From NCBI GenBank assembly GCA_963840055.1, contig CAWIXM010000003.1, positions 66,149 through 130,148 on the forward strand: a stretch of 64,000 bases of DNA, read 5' to 3'. Below are positions 1 to 8,641 of the stretch, in pieces; the first letter of the stretch is position 1, and every line of letters starts with the position of its first letter. The translations under genes and the position numbers were made by a program. This stretch comes from Rhodoplanes sp963840055 (lineage in GTDB: Bacteria > Pseudomonadota > Alphaproteobacteria > Rhizobiales > Xanthobacteraceae). Under the pieces are notes generated by a model, which saw nothing but the letters and a program-made list of their open reading frames with translations, was not told the DNA's origin and made no database searches.

Positions 1-21
1 GCGGCCAGAAATCCCAAGTCA

Positions 22-1027
22 CTAATAGACGACGTCGTTAGCGCCTGCTAGCAAGACCCTCGGCACCGTGAGGCCGAGATCTTTGGCCGCCTTGAGGTTA
101 ATCACGAGTTCGAATTCTGTCGGCGCTTGAACGGGGAGGTTGGCCGGATTCGCACCCCGAAGAATGCGGCTGACATAGTCAGCAGCCTGCCTGAAGAGAT
201 CGATGGCATCGACCCCGTAGGAAAGCAGGCCTCCCGCCTCCACGAAATATCGATACGGATAAATGGTGGGAATACGATATCGCGCTGCGAGCGTCGTCAA
301 TAACTTGCGATTGAGAGACGTGAAATTGTCTGGCATGACGATGATACCCAGGTTGGGCTGGTCGGCCAACCGCGCGAAACTAGTTTCAATTTCCGCCGCG
401 CTGTGGACTTGAATCGTGATCGGTTCGATCTTGTATTGGTTTGCCGCTTCAATGAAAGCGGGCAGAAAAACCGTTCCTGCGCCTGGCGCTGACGCCGGAT
501 TATAGACGATGGCAGCACGGGTGAGCCCGGGGATCAACTCGCTTAGTATCGAAAGGTGTTTCGCGGATATCGTTCCCTGAATGATGGTGAAGCCCGTTGC
601 ATTACCGCCTGGCGATGCCATGCTTGACGACGAATCCGCTGCCGATTGGATCGGTCACGGCGACGAAAACGATCGGAATTGTCCGGGTGGCGTGCATCAG
701 CGCTTTGACGACCGGGGTACTTTGCCCGACAATACAATCAGGCCTAAGTGCGGCGATCTCCTCGGCGAATGCCCGCATGCGATCGATATTGCCGCCTGAA
801 AACCGGTACTCGATGCGGAGATCTTCGCCAATGGTCCAGCCTTTTTTCTTGAGACCCTGTTCAAAGGCCTTGGCGCGTTCTTTAGCCGCGGCGTCTTCCG
901 AGAACCCCATGAGCACCCCGACGGTGCGGACGGTCTTCTGCTGTGCAAACGACGGCGCCGGCCGACCGGCGAGCGCGCAGCCGAGAAGCGTCAGGAAAGC
1001 GCGGCGACCAAGCAGCGTGGGCTCCAT
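22..1027 (-). pseudogene. ABC transporter substrate-binding protein (ABC_sub_bind family), one frameshift
   Basis: This is a periplasmic solute-binding protein of the ABC_sub_bind (TrpX-like) family that is so abundant in Bradyrhizobium relatives. The first part (602-1027) begins with a twin-arginine-like signal peptide (GRRAFLTLLG) and runs to GSGFVV. The rest (22-621) lies in another frame and begins at the family motif MASPGGNATGF. Removing one A of the AA pair at 624-625 (read on the minus strand) restores GFVVSMASPGGNATGF, so a single base insertion separates the halves. Both halves are otherwise intact and the C-terminus (GLTVPRVLLA) is complete. Together they make about 335 residues, the normal size. 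The gene stands alone, with no permease or ATPase beside it. It is either a recent pseudogene or a sequencing error. Confidence 0.8.
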
Positions 1028-1385
1028 ATTGGTTCGCGGCTCCTCGAACCCAAATCATTGGCGGCCGGCGCAGCAATGCGTGACCGGACGTGACACATTA
1101 CAAGCCTAGCCGCGATCGCCGGGCGAGTACCTATTGCATTTTGCCGCGTCGGCCTCGACATCGCGTTGCAGAAGAGCGAAGAGCAATCACGAACGCCGAC
1201 GGTTCCTCGCGCTTTGTCCTAACCCGGCGCGACTAATCCTTCGCGCGCAATGTCGGACGTCCGTGGCTTTGGTCGAATATTGCCCCCGGCGCGAGAACGG
1301 CTTTGGAACTAACCTCATCTCCGGCCGGTCGCGCAAACGCTTTGCTCGACATGGTTGCAAATAGCATTATATCGTCCAACGGCCC
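1028..1385. other. Divergent intergenic region
   Basis: This 358-base gap lies between the substrate-binding protein (minus strand) and the hybrid kinase (plus strand), so it should hold both promoters. An AT-rich stretch (AGCATTATAT, 1363-1372) just before the kinase could be a -10 region. I see no convincing gene or clear dyad. Confidence 0.4.
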
Positions 1386-3692
1386 ATGAAACCAGTCGCG
1401 AACAGACCCGGTGCCGCCGCAAACTATCCTGAGCGCCTCGGGAGGCGCGGGCGGCTCTTTCGCAAATACGCCGCAATGTTCGTTGCGGTCACGTCGCTGG
1501 CGTTGGCCGTCAACGGCCTCTCGGATATTTGGTTTTCGTATCAAGAGCAACGAGCTCTGCTCATCCGTATCCAGCGTGGGCAAGCCGAGGCCGCCGCCGA
1601 AAAGATCACGCAGTTCCTCAAGGACATCGAGGGCCAGCTGGCGTGGGCGACCCAACTGCCTTGGAGCCTGCGAACAGTCGACGAATGGCGGTTTGATGCA
1701 GTCCGCCTGATGCGTCGGCTGCCCGCCATAACCGAAATCACGCAACTCGACACCCAGGGTCGGGAGCAGTTCCAGCTTTCGCGCCAGAGGCCTGACGTCG
1801 TCGGCAGCCAAACCGATCATTCCAACGATCCCGCATTCATCGGAGCGATGAAAAACAAGGTCTACTTCGGGCCGGTCGATTTCGTTCGCGAATCGGAACC
1901 CTATATGACCATCGCTGTGGCCGGCGAAGGTCGCGGCACGGGAGTGATCTGCGCGCGGGTGAACCTCAAATTTATTTGGGACGTGGTGTCGCGCATTCGC
2001 GTCGGCAAACACGGACGTGCTTATGTTATCGACGCCAAAGGCCGGCTCATCGCCGATCCGGACATCAGCGCAGTGCTGCGCAACACCGATTTGTCGCATC
2101 TCGCGCATGTGCAGGCGGCGCGCGAGTCAGTTTCCGGAGACGCAATCCAATATCCCTACGCCTACGACATTAAAGGCCAACGGGTGCTGAGCGCCTATGC
2201 CGTGGTGGCGCCGGTCAATTGGCTCCTTTTCGTCGAATTGCCGATCGGCGAGGCCTATGCGCCGGTTTTTGCGTCCATCAAGCGTTCGGGAATCTTGCTC
2301 CTCGCGCTGCTTGCGCTTGCCGCCCTTGCCGGGGTGTTCCTTGCTCACAGAATAGTTGTGCCAATTCGGTCGCTGCGTAAGAGCGCTGAGCGCATCGCCA
2401 GCGGCGATCTGACTCAACGCATATCGATCAGCACCGGCGATGAGCTCGAAGTGCTGGGCGAGCAGTTCAATGAAATGGCCGCCCGGCTGCAGGATTTCTA
2501 CGCAAACCTGGAGCGCAAGGTCGAGGAGCGGACACGCGAACTTGAAGTCGCCAACCAGGCGAAATCCCGATTCCTCGCAGCGGCAAGTCATGATCTGCGC
2601 CAACCCCTGCACGCGCTCGGCTTGTTTGTCGCTCAGCTGCAAGGGCGGATGGCCGCGGCGGAACGCAAGCAGCTGATCGGTCGCATCGACGCGGCGCTTT
2701 CGGCGATGAACGAGCTGTTCAACGCCTTGCTTGATATTTCCAAGCTGGACGCGGGGGTTCTTACGCCGAACATCACCAGTTTCCCGATCGAGCAACTGCT
2801 TAAACGGGTGGAAACGACGCTTGCCGGCGCCGCGCGGGAAAAGGGCCTGTCTTTTCGCGTGATCCCCAACACAACCTGGGTGCGCAGCGACTTCATCTTG
2901 CTCGAACGAATCGTGCTCAACTTGGCGTCGAACGCGTTGCGCTACACGAGCAAGGGACGCGTCCTCATCGGCTGTCGTTTTCGCGGCGACCGTTTGCGCC
3001 TCGAGGTTTGGGATACCGGAATCGGCGTGCCGCAGGACCAGCAGAAGAATATTTTTGGCGAGTTCTATCGGCTGGGTGACCCCAGCGGCGAGCGGCGCGC
3101 AGGGCTGGGTCTCGGTCTAGCCATTGTCGACCGCTTGTGCCGGCTGCTCGACCATCCAATCCATGTGGACTCCATCGTCGGCAAGGGCTCCTGCTTTTCC
3201 GTTTCCGTGCCACGCGTCGCGGCGCCCGCCGAAGTCAAGGAACCTGAACCTGCTCCGGTCCGCGCGCTTCGCGCGCCGAGCGGCAAGGTGGTGGCGGTGA
3301 TCGATGACGATCCGCTGGTGCTGGAGGGAATGGGCGGACTATTGCGAAGCTGGGGCTATCGGGTGGTCACCGCCGAGAATGACAATGCGGCGCTTGCCGG
3401 CCACATCGGACATGGCGCTGCGCCCGACCTGATCATTTCGGATTATCGGCTGCTCGGTGGAAAAACCGGGATCGAAGTCATTACGCGCTTGCGTGCGAAG
3501 CTGGGCGTCGACGTTCCTGCGTTCCTGGTCAGCGGCGACATCAATCCGACGCTGCTGCACGAAGCCCGGGTCAACGGTTTCCACATGCTGCATAAACCGG
3601 TCAAGCCGATGGCGCTGCGCGCTCTGGTTACTCAACTCCTAAAAAAGCAGGCCGACCGCGACTTGATAAAGGGGACTGAGCGCACCCATTGA
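1386..3692 (+). CDS. Hybrid sensor histidine kinase/response regulator
   Basis: This is a membrane-bound hybrid two-component kinase of 768 aa. Transmembrane segments at about residues 29-50 and 301-322 bracket a periplasmic sensor region of about 250 residues that looks like a Cache domain. HAMP follows (about 320-372), then HisKA with the phospho-acceptor His402 in SHDLRQPLHAL. The ATPase domain shows an N box (LNLASNALRYTSKG) and G boxes (DTGIGV, GLGLGLAIVDRL). A C-terminal receiver domain (about 635-755) has acidic residues IDDD and the likely phospho-site Asp686 in IISDYRLL. The HDLRQPLHALGLF H-box is typical of kinases paired with NarL-type regulators, and one lies convergently 16 bases downstream. 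The signal sensed cannot be read from the sequence. Confidence 0.93.
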   Translation: MKPVANRPGAAANYPERLGRRGRLFRKYAAMFVAVTSLALAVNGLSDIWFSYQEQRALLIRIQRGQAEAAAEKITQFLKDIEGQLAWATQLPWSLRTVDEWRFDAVRLMRRLPAITEITQLDTQGREQFQLSRQRPDVVGSQTDHSNDPAFIGAMKNKVYFGPVDFVRESEPYMTIAVAGEGRGTGVICARVNLKFIWDVVSRIRVGKHGRAYVIDAKGRLIADPDISAVLRNTDLSHLAHVQAARESVSGDAIQYPYAYDIKGQRVLSAYAVVAPVNWLLFVELPIGEAYAPVFASIKRSGILLLALLALAALAGVFLAHRIVVPIRSLRKSAERIASGDLTQRISISTGDELEVLGEQFNEMAARLQDFYANLERKVEERTRELEVANQAKSRFLAAASHDLRQPLHALGLFVAQLQGRMAAAERKQLIGRIDAALSAMNELFNALLDISKLDAGVLTPNITSFPIEQLLKRVETTLAGAAREKGLSFRVIPNTTWVRSDFILLERIVLNLASNALRYTSKGRVLIGCRFRGDRLRLEVWDTGIGVPQDQQKNIFGEFYRLGDPSGERRAGLGLGLAIVDRLCRLLDHPIHVDSIVGKGSCFSVSVPRVAAPAEVKEPEPAPVRALRAPSGKVVAVIDDDPLVLEGMGGLLRSWGYRVVTAENDNAALAGHIGHGAAPDLIISDYRLLGGKTGIEVITRLRAKLGVDVPAFLVSGDINPTLLHEARVNGFHMLHKPVKPMALRALVTQLLKKQADRDLIKGTERTH

Positions 3693-3708
3693 GGACGCCG
3701 AGGCATGC

Positions 3709-4404
3709 TCAAGGTGTCAGAGCGTCTTTTGGCTTGGTGCTGGCGGGAAATTCCCAGCCCAGATGATTGGCCGCAATGACCGCTTCGGTGCGGTTGGAGA
3801 CCTTGAGCGCCTTGAGGATGGCCGTCACGTGATTCTTCACCGTAGGCTCAGCCAGATTGAGCGTGCGGCAGATGAGCTTGTTGTTCTTGCCTTGCATCAT
3901 CAGCGCCAGCACATCGACCTGGCGATCGGTCAAGCCGAGATCGGCAGGCGATACTTTTGCCCGCCCGTCGTCGGAAGGCGTTGGCGAAGGAGATGATAGT
4001 CCTTCGCGGGCAAGAACCTCCGGCGGGATATAGATGCCGCCAGCGAACACCAGTTTCAGCGCGCTGATCATGACTTCGCGTTTGGCCGACTTCGGGATGT
4101 ATCCGCTCGCACCCCAATCCAGCGCCTTGAGAACAATGGCGCGGTCTTGCAGCGCCGACAGGACGACGACGGGGATCGCCGGATATTGCTCACGCAGTTC
4201 CGCAAGCACCTCGAAGCCGTCACGATCCGGCAGGCTCAAGTCAAGCAATATCAGGCCGAGATCCGGGTGATCCGCGACGATCTGCATAGCCTGCCTGCTC
4301 GATGAGGCATCAAACAGGAAGGCGTCGCGCTTCAGTTCCTTCAGTACGCCGCGCAACGCTTCGCGGATCAAAACGTGATCGTCAATCACAAGGATCTTCA
4401 TCAC
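3709..4404 (-). CDS. NarL/LuxR-family response regulator
   Basis: This is a DNA-binding response regulator of 231 aa. The receiver domain occupies about residues 3-120 with the acidic pair IDDH, phospho-acceptor Asp55 in LILLDLSLPD, and the conserved Lys in YIPKSAKREV. A LuxR-type helix-turn-helix follows (about 150-215), with LTDRQVDVLALMMQGKNNK and the recognition helix region EPTVKNHVTAILKALKVSNR. It converges tail-to-tail with the hybrid kinase, a common arrangement for cognate partners in rhizobia, so it is probably that kinase's output or a competitor of the kinase's own receiver domain. The partnership is inferred. Start MMKILVIDDH gives no N-terminal excess. Confidence 0.92.
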   Translation of the reverse strand: MMKILVIDDHVLIREALRGVLKELKRDAFLFDASSSRQAMQIVADHPDLGLILLDLSLPDRDGFEVLAELREQYPAIPVVVLSALQDRAIVLKALDWGASGYIPKSAKREVMISALKLVFAGGIYIPPEVLAREGLSSPSPTPSDDGRAKVSPADLGLTDRQVDVLALMMQGKNNKLICRTLNLAEPTVKNHVTAILKALKVSNRTEAVIAANHLGWEFPASTKPKDALTP

Positions 4405-4654
4405 CCCTACAACCCTTCTCGACGAAGCGAGAATACGTCATTCATCGGCTCAAGTATGCATGTTAGACAAACCGCCGAGACCAGCAATTTGCTCGCTCAT
4501 GCAAACAGGCCGAAAAGAAATGACTGGTGGTTGTGGTTGCAATTTCCTGTGACACTGGGAACAGCCGGTTGCAGAGCCCCCGCGCCACTCGATGGGCGAT
4601 TGACCGCAAGCGTAGTTTTTCGGCTGCCCGATGCTAGACGGATCCTGCCCGCAC

Positions 4655-5092
4655 TCACAAAAGTGCCGTGCGTTCCGGCTCGATGTCTTCGCTGCCGGCA
4701 TGCCTCTGCACATTTCCGCGGGCAATTTGTTCGGCGAACTCCGTAATCGACCGTCGCAATTCGATGTTGTCGAGCGCACAGAACGCTTGCAGCAGGCGCA
4801 GGGCGTAGGGCTCCGCTAGCAAGGCCACCGGCGATGACGAACAGTCATTATCGCTTGCAACCTGTGTTGCTCCTTCGAAGAAGGCCGTGATCGGAACGTT
4901 GAGGATCGACGCGATTTTGAATAGCCGACCACTTCCGACGCGGTTGGTCCCATTTTCGTACTTTTGCACCTGCTGGAAAGTGACACCAATCTTTCTGGCG
5001 AGCTCCGTCTGCGACATCCCGCGATCCTGGCGGAGAGTGCGGATGTTGCAACCAACCAACATGTCAACGGCATCGCGACGCCTCTCTCCCAT
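4655..5092 (-). CDS. XRE-family helix-turn-helix transcriptional regulator
   Basis: This 145-aa protein has a Cro/C1-type helix-turn-helix near its N-terminus (RTLRQDRGMSQTELARKIGV, then FQQVQKYENGTNRVGSGRL). A C-terminal helical region of about 75 residues follows, with no recognised ligand domain. I chose the ATG at 5092 because AAGGAG lies 9 bases upstream on the minus strand. An in-frame start at 5134 would add 14 residues without a better ribosome site. The family is common in Bradyrhizobium, where several members have roles in stress or symbiosis control. The target here is unknown. Confidence 0.88.
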   Translation of the reverse strand: MGERRRDAVDMLVGCNIRTLRQDRGMSQTELARKIGVTFQQVQKYENGTNRVGSGRLFKIASILNVPITAFFEGATQVASDNDCSSSPVALLAEPYALRLLQAFCALDNIELRRSITEFAEQIARGNVQRHAGSEDIEPERTALL

Positions 5093-5550
5093 GGTGTCAT
5101 TCTCCTTTCTGGCAACGATCGTAATCGGCCCCATCTGTGCGGGACCTGCGACAGATGGGCGCGCTGTTTGAATAAGTGCCGGTGCACATGCTTTGGTTCA
5201 AACCCTCCTGCAACCTGGTTTCTCTGCAGTTGCGCCAGACTACCCGCCCCGGGGTAGGCTTTACTCACCGGTAACTTCATCCGGGCGTAACTATAGTTCG
5301 TGTAGTGACTAAAGTACTGTACGGGGAGACTTTCGATTTATTGATTCTACGTGACATACGACCCTATGATTCGACCGATCCTGAGTAGCGCCTCAGTCCC
5401 GGAGTCAGGCGAATTTATCAATTCGACACCCGGGTGCGGTTCACCTGCTCGTGATCGCGCGCGGATTGAGTGAGGATTTTGCTGCTGACGCGTTTCGACA
5501 GACGTAGTAAGTATATAATTTGATCGCGTTGTCGGGAGTACCGCGGGGCG
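5093..5550 (+). promoter_or_regulatory. Intergenic region with a consensus -10 box
   Basis: This 458-base gap separates the divergent XRE regulator and the small gene at 5551. It is AT-rich by local standards. A perfect TATAAT lies at 5514-5519, about 32 bases before the ATG at 5551. The -35 region is poor (TTCGAC around 5494). I see no ORF worth calling and no clear operator. Confidence 0.45.
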
Positions 5551-5886
5551 ATGTCAAGGACAGGCCAAGAAATGATCTTGGAAGCAGAAGCCGAACAAGA
5601 GATCCGATGTGATATTGCAGCGCTTGTGCAAAACCTGATCGCTCAGACAGGTGACAGCCGGCGAATACTTGAATGTTATTACTGGAGCCAGGAACCAGGC
5701 CTGTTAGAACTGATCAGAGCGTTTCTCGCTATGCCGCCGGAAGCGCAGGTTGCATTACGCACCTTCATGGCGGCGGCGGTTGTGCGCAACTCGATCACCG
5801 CATCGATCGACGCCTCAGGCACGCTGACGCTCCGTTCGCCAGAAGCGGCGTCGTTACTGACCTACTTCGAGGTCCTTCCCTCCTAG
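5551..5886 (+). CDS. Conserved hypothetical protein, 111 aa
   Basis: I do not recognise a family. The product is a soluble acidic protein, mostly helical by composition, without signal peptide or transmembrane segment. The end (SLLTYFEVLPS) is intact. Codon use matches neighbouring genes (G/C at third positions) and a TATAAT box lies about 32 bases upstream, which supports a real gene. GGAG stands about 13 bases before the ATG, a rather long spacing. Nothing nearby indicates a role. Confidence 0.6.
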   Translation: MSRTGQEMILEAEAEQEIRCDIAALVQNLIAQTGDSRRILECYYWSQEPGLLELIRAFLAMPPEAQVALRTFMAAAVVRNSITASIDASGTLTLRSPEAASLLTYFEVLPS

Positions 5887-6147
5887 GCGATCGCGTCGTC
5901 GACGATCCAGGAGTAGGCAGCGGCTGAACCGAGCCAGGAACGCTCGTCCTCAGATGGCGGCCGGCAGCGAGCCCGGCTGCCAGATCATGACCCGTCGGCC
6001 TTCGCAAAGCGCCCGAACCTCGCTCCGGCGAGGCTCCGGCGAGCGCCATTCAGCTTGAGCAAACGCGTCGGCCGCCAATAATGGAGCGGCGCCGCGACGA
6101 GAGCGAGCTAAAGACGGCGCTGTCGCGTGGTTTGAAGCGGCTAAATC

Positions 6148-6744
6148 ATGACCGGTAAAGAGCGGCGATCGTGGAATGCGCCACTGACCGAGGAACAGCT
6201 TCGCGCGGTGACGATCGGCGAGGTTACGCCGCTGCACGGCACGATCCTGCTCGCACCCTATAATCCCGGATGGCCTGCAATGTTTGCGCGGCTGGAGAAG
6301 CAGATACGCGATCTTTTAGGCGCTAGAGTCCTGCTGTTGGAGCATGTCGGCTCCACGTCCATCCCGGGACTTTCGGCAAAGCCGATCATCGATATGGTGC
6401 TGGCGGTTGAGGATTTGGCGGATGAAATATCATACGTGCCGCCACTGGCCGCTGCGGGATATGTGCTCAAGATCCGCGAACCGGATTGGCTCGAGCATCG
6501 CCTGCTGAAGTCTCCCGTCATCGACGGGAATTTGCATGTGTTCTCGCGAGCATGCGAGGAGATCGACCGCATGCTGGCGTTTCGCGATCGGTTGCGGTCA
6601 AGCGATACGGATCGGAGACTTTATGAGCGCGTGAAGCAGGAGCTGGCTGCTCGCCGCTGGAAATACGTGCAGAACTACGCCGATGCCAAATCGGATGTGG
6701 TGAAGGACATTCTCACCAGGGCGACCGCACCTTCCCGAGCCTAG
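6148..6744 (+). CDS. GrpB family protein (UPF0157)
   Basis: This 198-aa protein belongs to the GrpB/UPF0157 family, whose fold is a nucleotidyltransferase-like domain. The hallmark segment LEHVGSTSIPGLSAKPIIDM is present, followed by the aspartate-containing strand and the RWKYVQNYADAKSDVV C-terminal helix. The N-terminal 30 residues are extra compared with many members, and a later start is possible. The biochemical function of the family is poorly known. It stands alone between unrelated genes. The 261 bases upstream contain only GC-rich sequence and no gene I can support. Confidence 0.88.
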   Translation: MTGKERRSWNAPLTEEQLRAVTIGEVTPLHGTILLAPYNPGWPAMFARLEKQIRDLLGARVLLLEHVGSTSIPGLSAKPIIDMVLAVEDLADEISYVPPLAAAGYVLKIREPDWLEHRLLKSPVIDGNLHVFSRACEEIDRMLAFRDRLRSSDTDRRLYERVKQELAARRWKYVQNYADAKSDVVKDILTRATAPSRA

Positions 6745-6829
6745 GACAGGTTTCGCCGCGTCAGGCTCATCGCTGCGTATTCGTAGCGAGCAGGTCGATC
6801 CGCTGCGACTGACGCAAATGCAGACCGGC

Positions 6830-7321
6830 CTATTGCATTTCGGCGATTTCCAATCGAGCCCGCGCAGCCGCGAGGTCGATATTTAGTGCTCGAAGCAATT
6901 GAGCCGCAGGATCCGGCCACTCGCACAGCAGAAGCGCTTCGAGAAAGTGACGTGCCCGGATTTGACCTGTTTTAGTGGGGCGTGCCAGTTCTATCGCTCG
7001 TCGAAAAACGGCGCGCGCCCCAGAGGTAAGTGGTGGAAGCCTATGAAAGGAGGACGTCTCCGCCGCAAATTCGAGATCGTTAGCTTCAATGCCCACCGCG
7101 GCGAGCGCAGCGCGATCGAGAGCCGCTCGCGCAGCTCGCGCCATCTCCAAATCAATACCAAGCGCGTCTGCGGCCCCGGATGCCGGGTCGTGAAGGACTC
7201 CAAGAAGCATATGGTCGGTGCCAATACTGCTGGCGCCGGTACAATGCATTTCTTCAGCAGCCCTCGTAAGAACCGACTCTCTGGCGTCCTCACTGAGTCG
7301 TAAGAACATCATCTGCCTCAT
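6830..7321 (-). CDS. Clp repeat (ClpA/ClpC N-terminal) domain protein
   Basis: This 163-aa protein consists of a stand-alone Clp N domain, the substrate/adaptor-binding module of ClpA, ClpC and ClpB, without any AAA ATPase. It shows both repeats: SSIGTDHMLLGVLHDP at about residues 33-48 and the second repeat around ELARPTKTGQIRARHFLEAL. Its start codon overlaps the stop of the upstream HTH gene (ATGA at 7318-7321), so the two are translationally coupled. Such pairs recur in actinobacteria and rhizobia. The protein may compete for Clp adaptors or act as a regulatory partner. That role is inference. Confidence 0.85.
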   Translation of the reverse strand: MRQMMFLRLSEDARESVLTRAAEEMHCTGASSIGTDHMLLGVLHDPASGAADALGIDLEMARAARAALDRAALAAVGIEANDLEFAAETSSFHRLPPLTSGARAVFRRAIELARPTKTGQIRARHFLEALLLCEWPDPAAQLLRALNIDLAAARARLEIAEMQ

Positions 7322-7530
7322 TTTTTTGCGTGCTTTTTGTGGGCTGACTGTCGACTAACTCCGAGAGCGTCTCCGATCAGCTCCCAGGACCACCCCTGCC
7401 GCCGCGCCAGCTTCACATGCTTCTCTTCAACCTTCTCGGCCAGGCGATGCAGCGCGGCGGCAGCGCGCAGGCCGGTGGCGGGGTCGACTGACTCGATACT
7501 CTCCAAGAGCTCGTTCAGCTTCGGTTCCAT
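7318..7530 (-). CDS. Small helix-turn-helix protein paired with the Clp-N protein
   Basis: This 70-aa protein ends in a helix-turn-helix (RRQGWSWELIGDALGVSRQS, then AHKKHAKK) of the type seen in small regulators coupled to Clp-N proteins. The N-terminal half is helical and probably dimerises. The ATG at 7530 has no ribosome site upstream. It coincides with the expected transcription start of the promoter at 7537-7566, so the message is predicted to be leaderless. Two dyads cover that promoter, which suggests autoregulation. The stop overlaps the start of the Clp-N gene by four bases. Confidence 0.82.
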   Translation of the reverse strand: MEPKLNELLESIESVDPATGLRAAAALHRLAEKVEEKHVKLARRQGWSWELIGDALGVSRQSAHKKHAKK

Positions 7531-7578
7531 ATTGTCAGCATAAACTGACAAGGCGGACCTTGTCAACTTTAGTTGACA
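7531..7578 (-). promoter_or_regulatory. Promoter with two dyad operators for the HTH/Clp-N operon
   Basis: Read on the minus strand, TTGACA (7566-7561) and TATGCT (7542-7537) are separated by 18 bases, a good sigma-70 promoter. The predicted start falls on the A of the ATG at 7530. Two inverted repeats overlap it: TGTCAACTTTAGTTGACA (7561-7578, arms of 8 with 2 between), containing the -35 box, and TTGTCAG-N6-CTGACAA (7532-7551), covering the -10 box. Their half-sites are related (TTGTCA) and their centres are 28 bases apart. The likely binder is the HTH protein encoded immediately downstream. Confidence 0.7.
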
Positions 7579-7664
7579 GTTCGCACGCGGCCGTTCGCGC
7601 ACGATTCCAGTCGGACGCTTAGGGCGTTTCGCGATGAACGCGCATCGCGATGTCCCGCATCGGC

Positions 7665-8399
7665 TCACGGCTCGCGGCCAAGGGCCTCGAGCATCGCCGC
7701 CGTGGCTTGCGCATCGCTGACCATGGCGTCGTGCCCGGTGGCGAGCAGCGAAACGGGCCACCCGCGGTCCTGCGCGCGCTCACGACTAATCGTGGTCGGG
7801 CGATAGGCAGGCGACGTGCAGGTGATGTAATGCGCCGGCAGGCCATTGCCGCAGCGGTGCTTGAGCCTGAGCGGCGTGATCAAGGTAGCGAAGGGATGCG
7901 GCGTCAAGCGGCGCGCGAGCCAGGCGGCGTCGCCGGGGTCGCTTACGCCGAAGCTCTCCGGCGGAGCCGGCGGCAAACTCAGTCCGCCGGAGGAATCCTG
8001 TGCGGCTTTCGTACGGTCGGCGACCAGATCGGGAGGCAGCAGGCCGAACCAGGTTTCGCCGTCCTCCATGATGGCGGCATCGAGATAGATCAGCTTGGCG
8101 ATGCGCTGCGGCGCCCGGTCCGCCGCGCCGCTGATCGGCGCGCCGCCGAAGCTATGGCCGACCAGCACGACCTCGCTCAGGTCTTCCCACTCGAGATGGT
8201 TCACGACGTCGGCGACGAAGGTGTCGAGCGTAATCGACGCTGACAGCAGATGCTTGCGCTCGCCCAGGCCGGTCTGGGTCGGCGTCATCACCTTGTGCCC
8301 GCGGGCGCGCAGCACCTCGGCCACCCGACTCCAGCACCAGCCGCCGTGCCACATGCCGTGGACCAGCACGAATGTTCGAGAAGATGGGGCTTTGGCCAT
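7665..8399 (-). CDS. Alpha/beta-fold hydrolase (esterase)
   Basis: This 244-aa alpha/beta hydrolase resembles the plant MES / bacterial EstC-like esterases. It has the oxyanion strand FVLVHGMWHGGWCW near the N-terminus, the nucleophile elbow VGHSFGG, and a late histidine in ATGHDAMVSD. The acid residue probably lies in the region before that histidine. A GTG at 8408 would add three residues; I prefer the ATG at 8399. There is no signal peptide, so it should be cytoplasmic. The substrate is unknown and the neighbours are not functionally linked. Confidence 0.86.
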   Translation of the reverse strand: MAKAPSSRTFVLVHGMWHGGWCWSRVAEVLRARGHKVMTPTQTGLGERKHLLSASITLDTFVADVVNHLEWEDLSEVVLVGHSFGGAPISGAADRAPQRIAKLIYLDAAIMEDGETWFGLLPPDLVADRTKAAQDSSGGLSLPPAPPESFGVSDPGDAAWLARRLTPHPFATLITPLRLKHRCGNGLPAHYITCTSPAYRPTTISRERAQDRGWPVSLLATGHDAMVSDAQATAAMLEALGREP

Positions 8400-8641
8400 T
8401 TTCTGCACGCGTCACGCGATCCCACGCCGAGCGGCATGGCTGCTGCAACATCATACAAGCATCGGCGCGCACGATCATGTCATGCAATTCCGTCTCGCGG
8501 CATCATCCGGCTTTGCGATCGTGTGGCGCGAGCGCGGCAGGTAAGTAACATTACCGATCGACTTGGAGTCGTGCGCCATAAATCGACCCTGCTGCCGTGC
8601 AGAATCTGAAGCAAAGCGATCGAGCGGGAAGTCTCGTGAGA

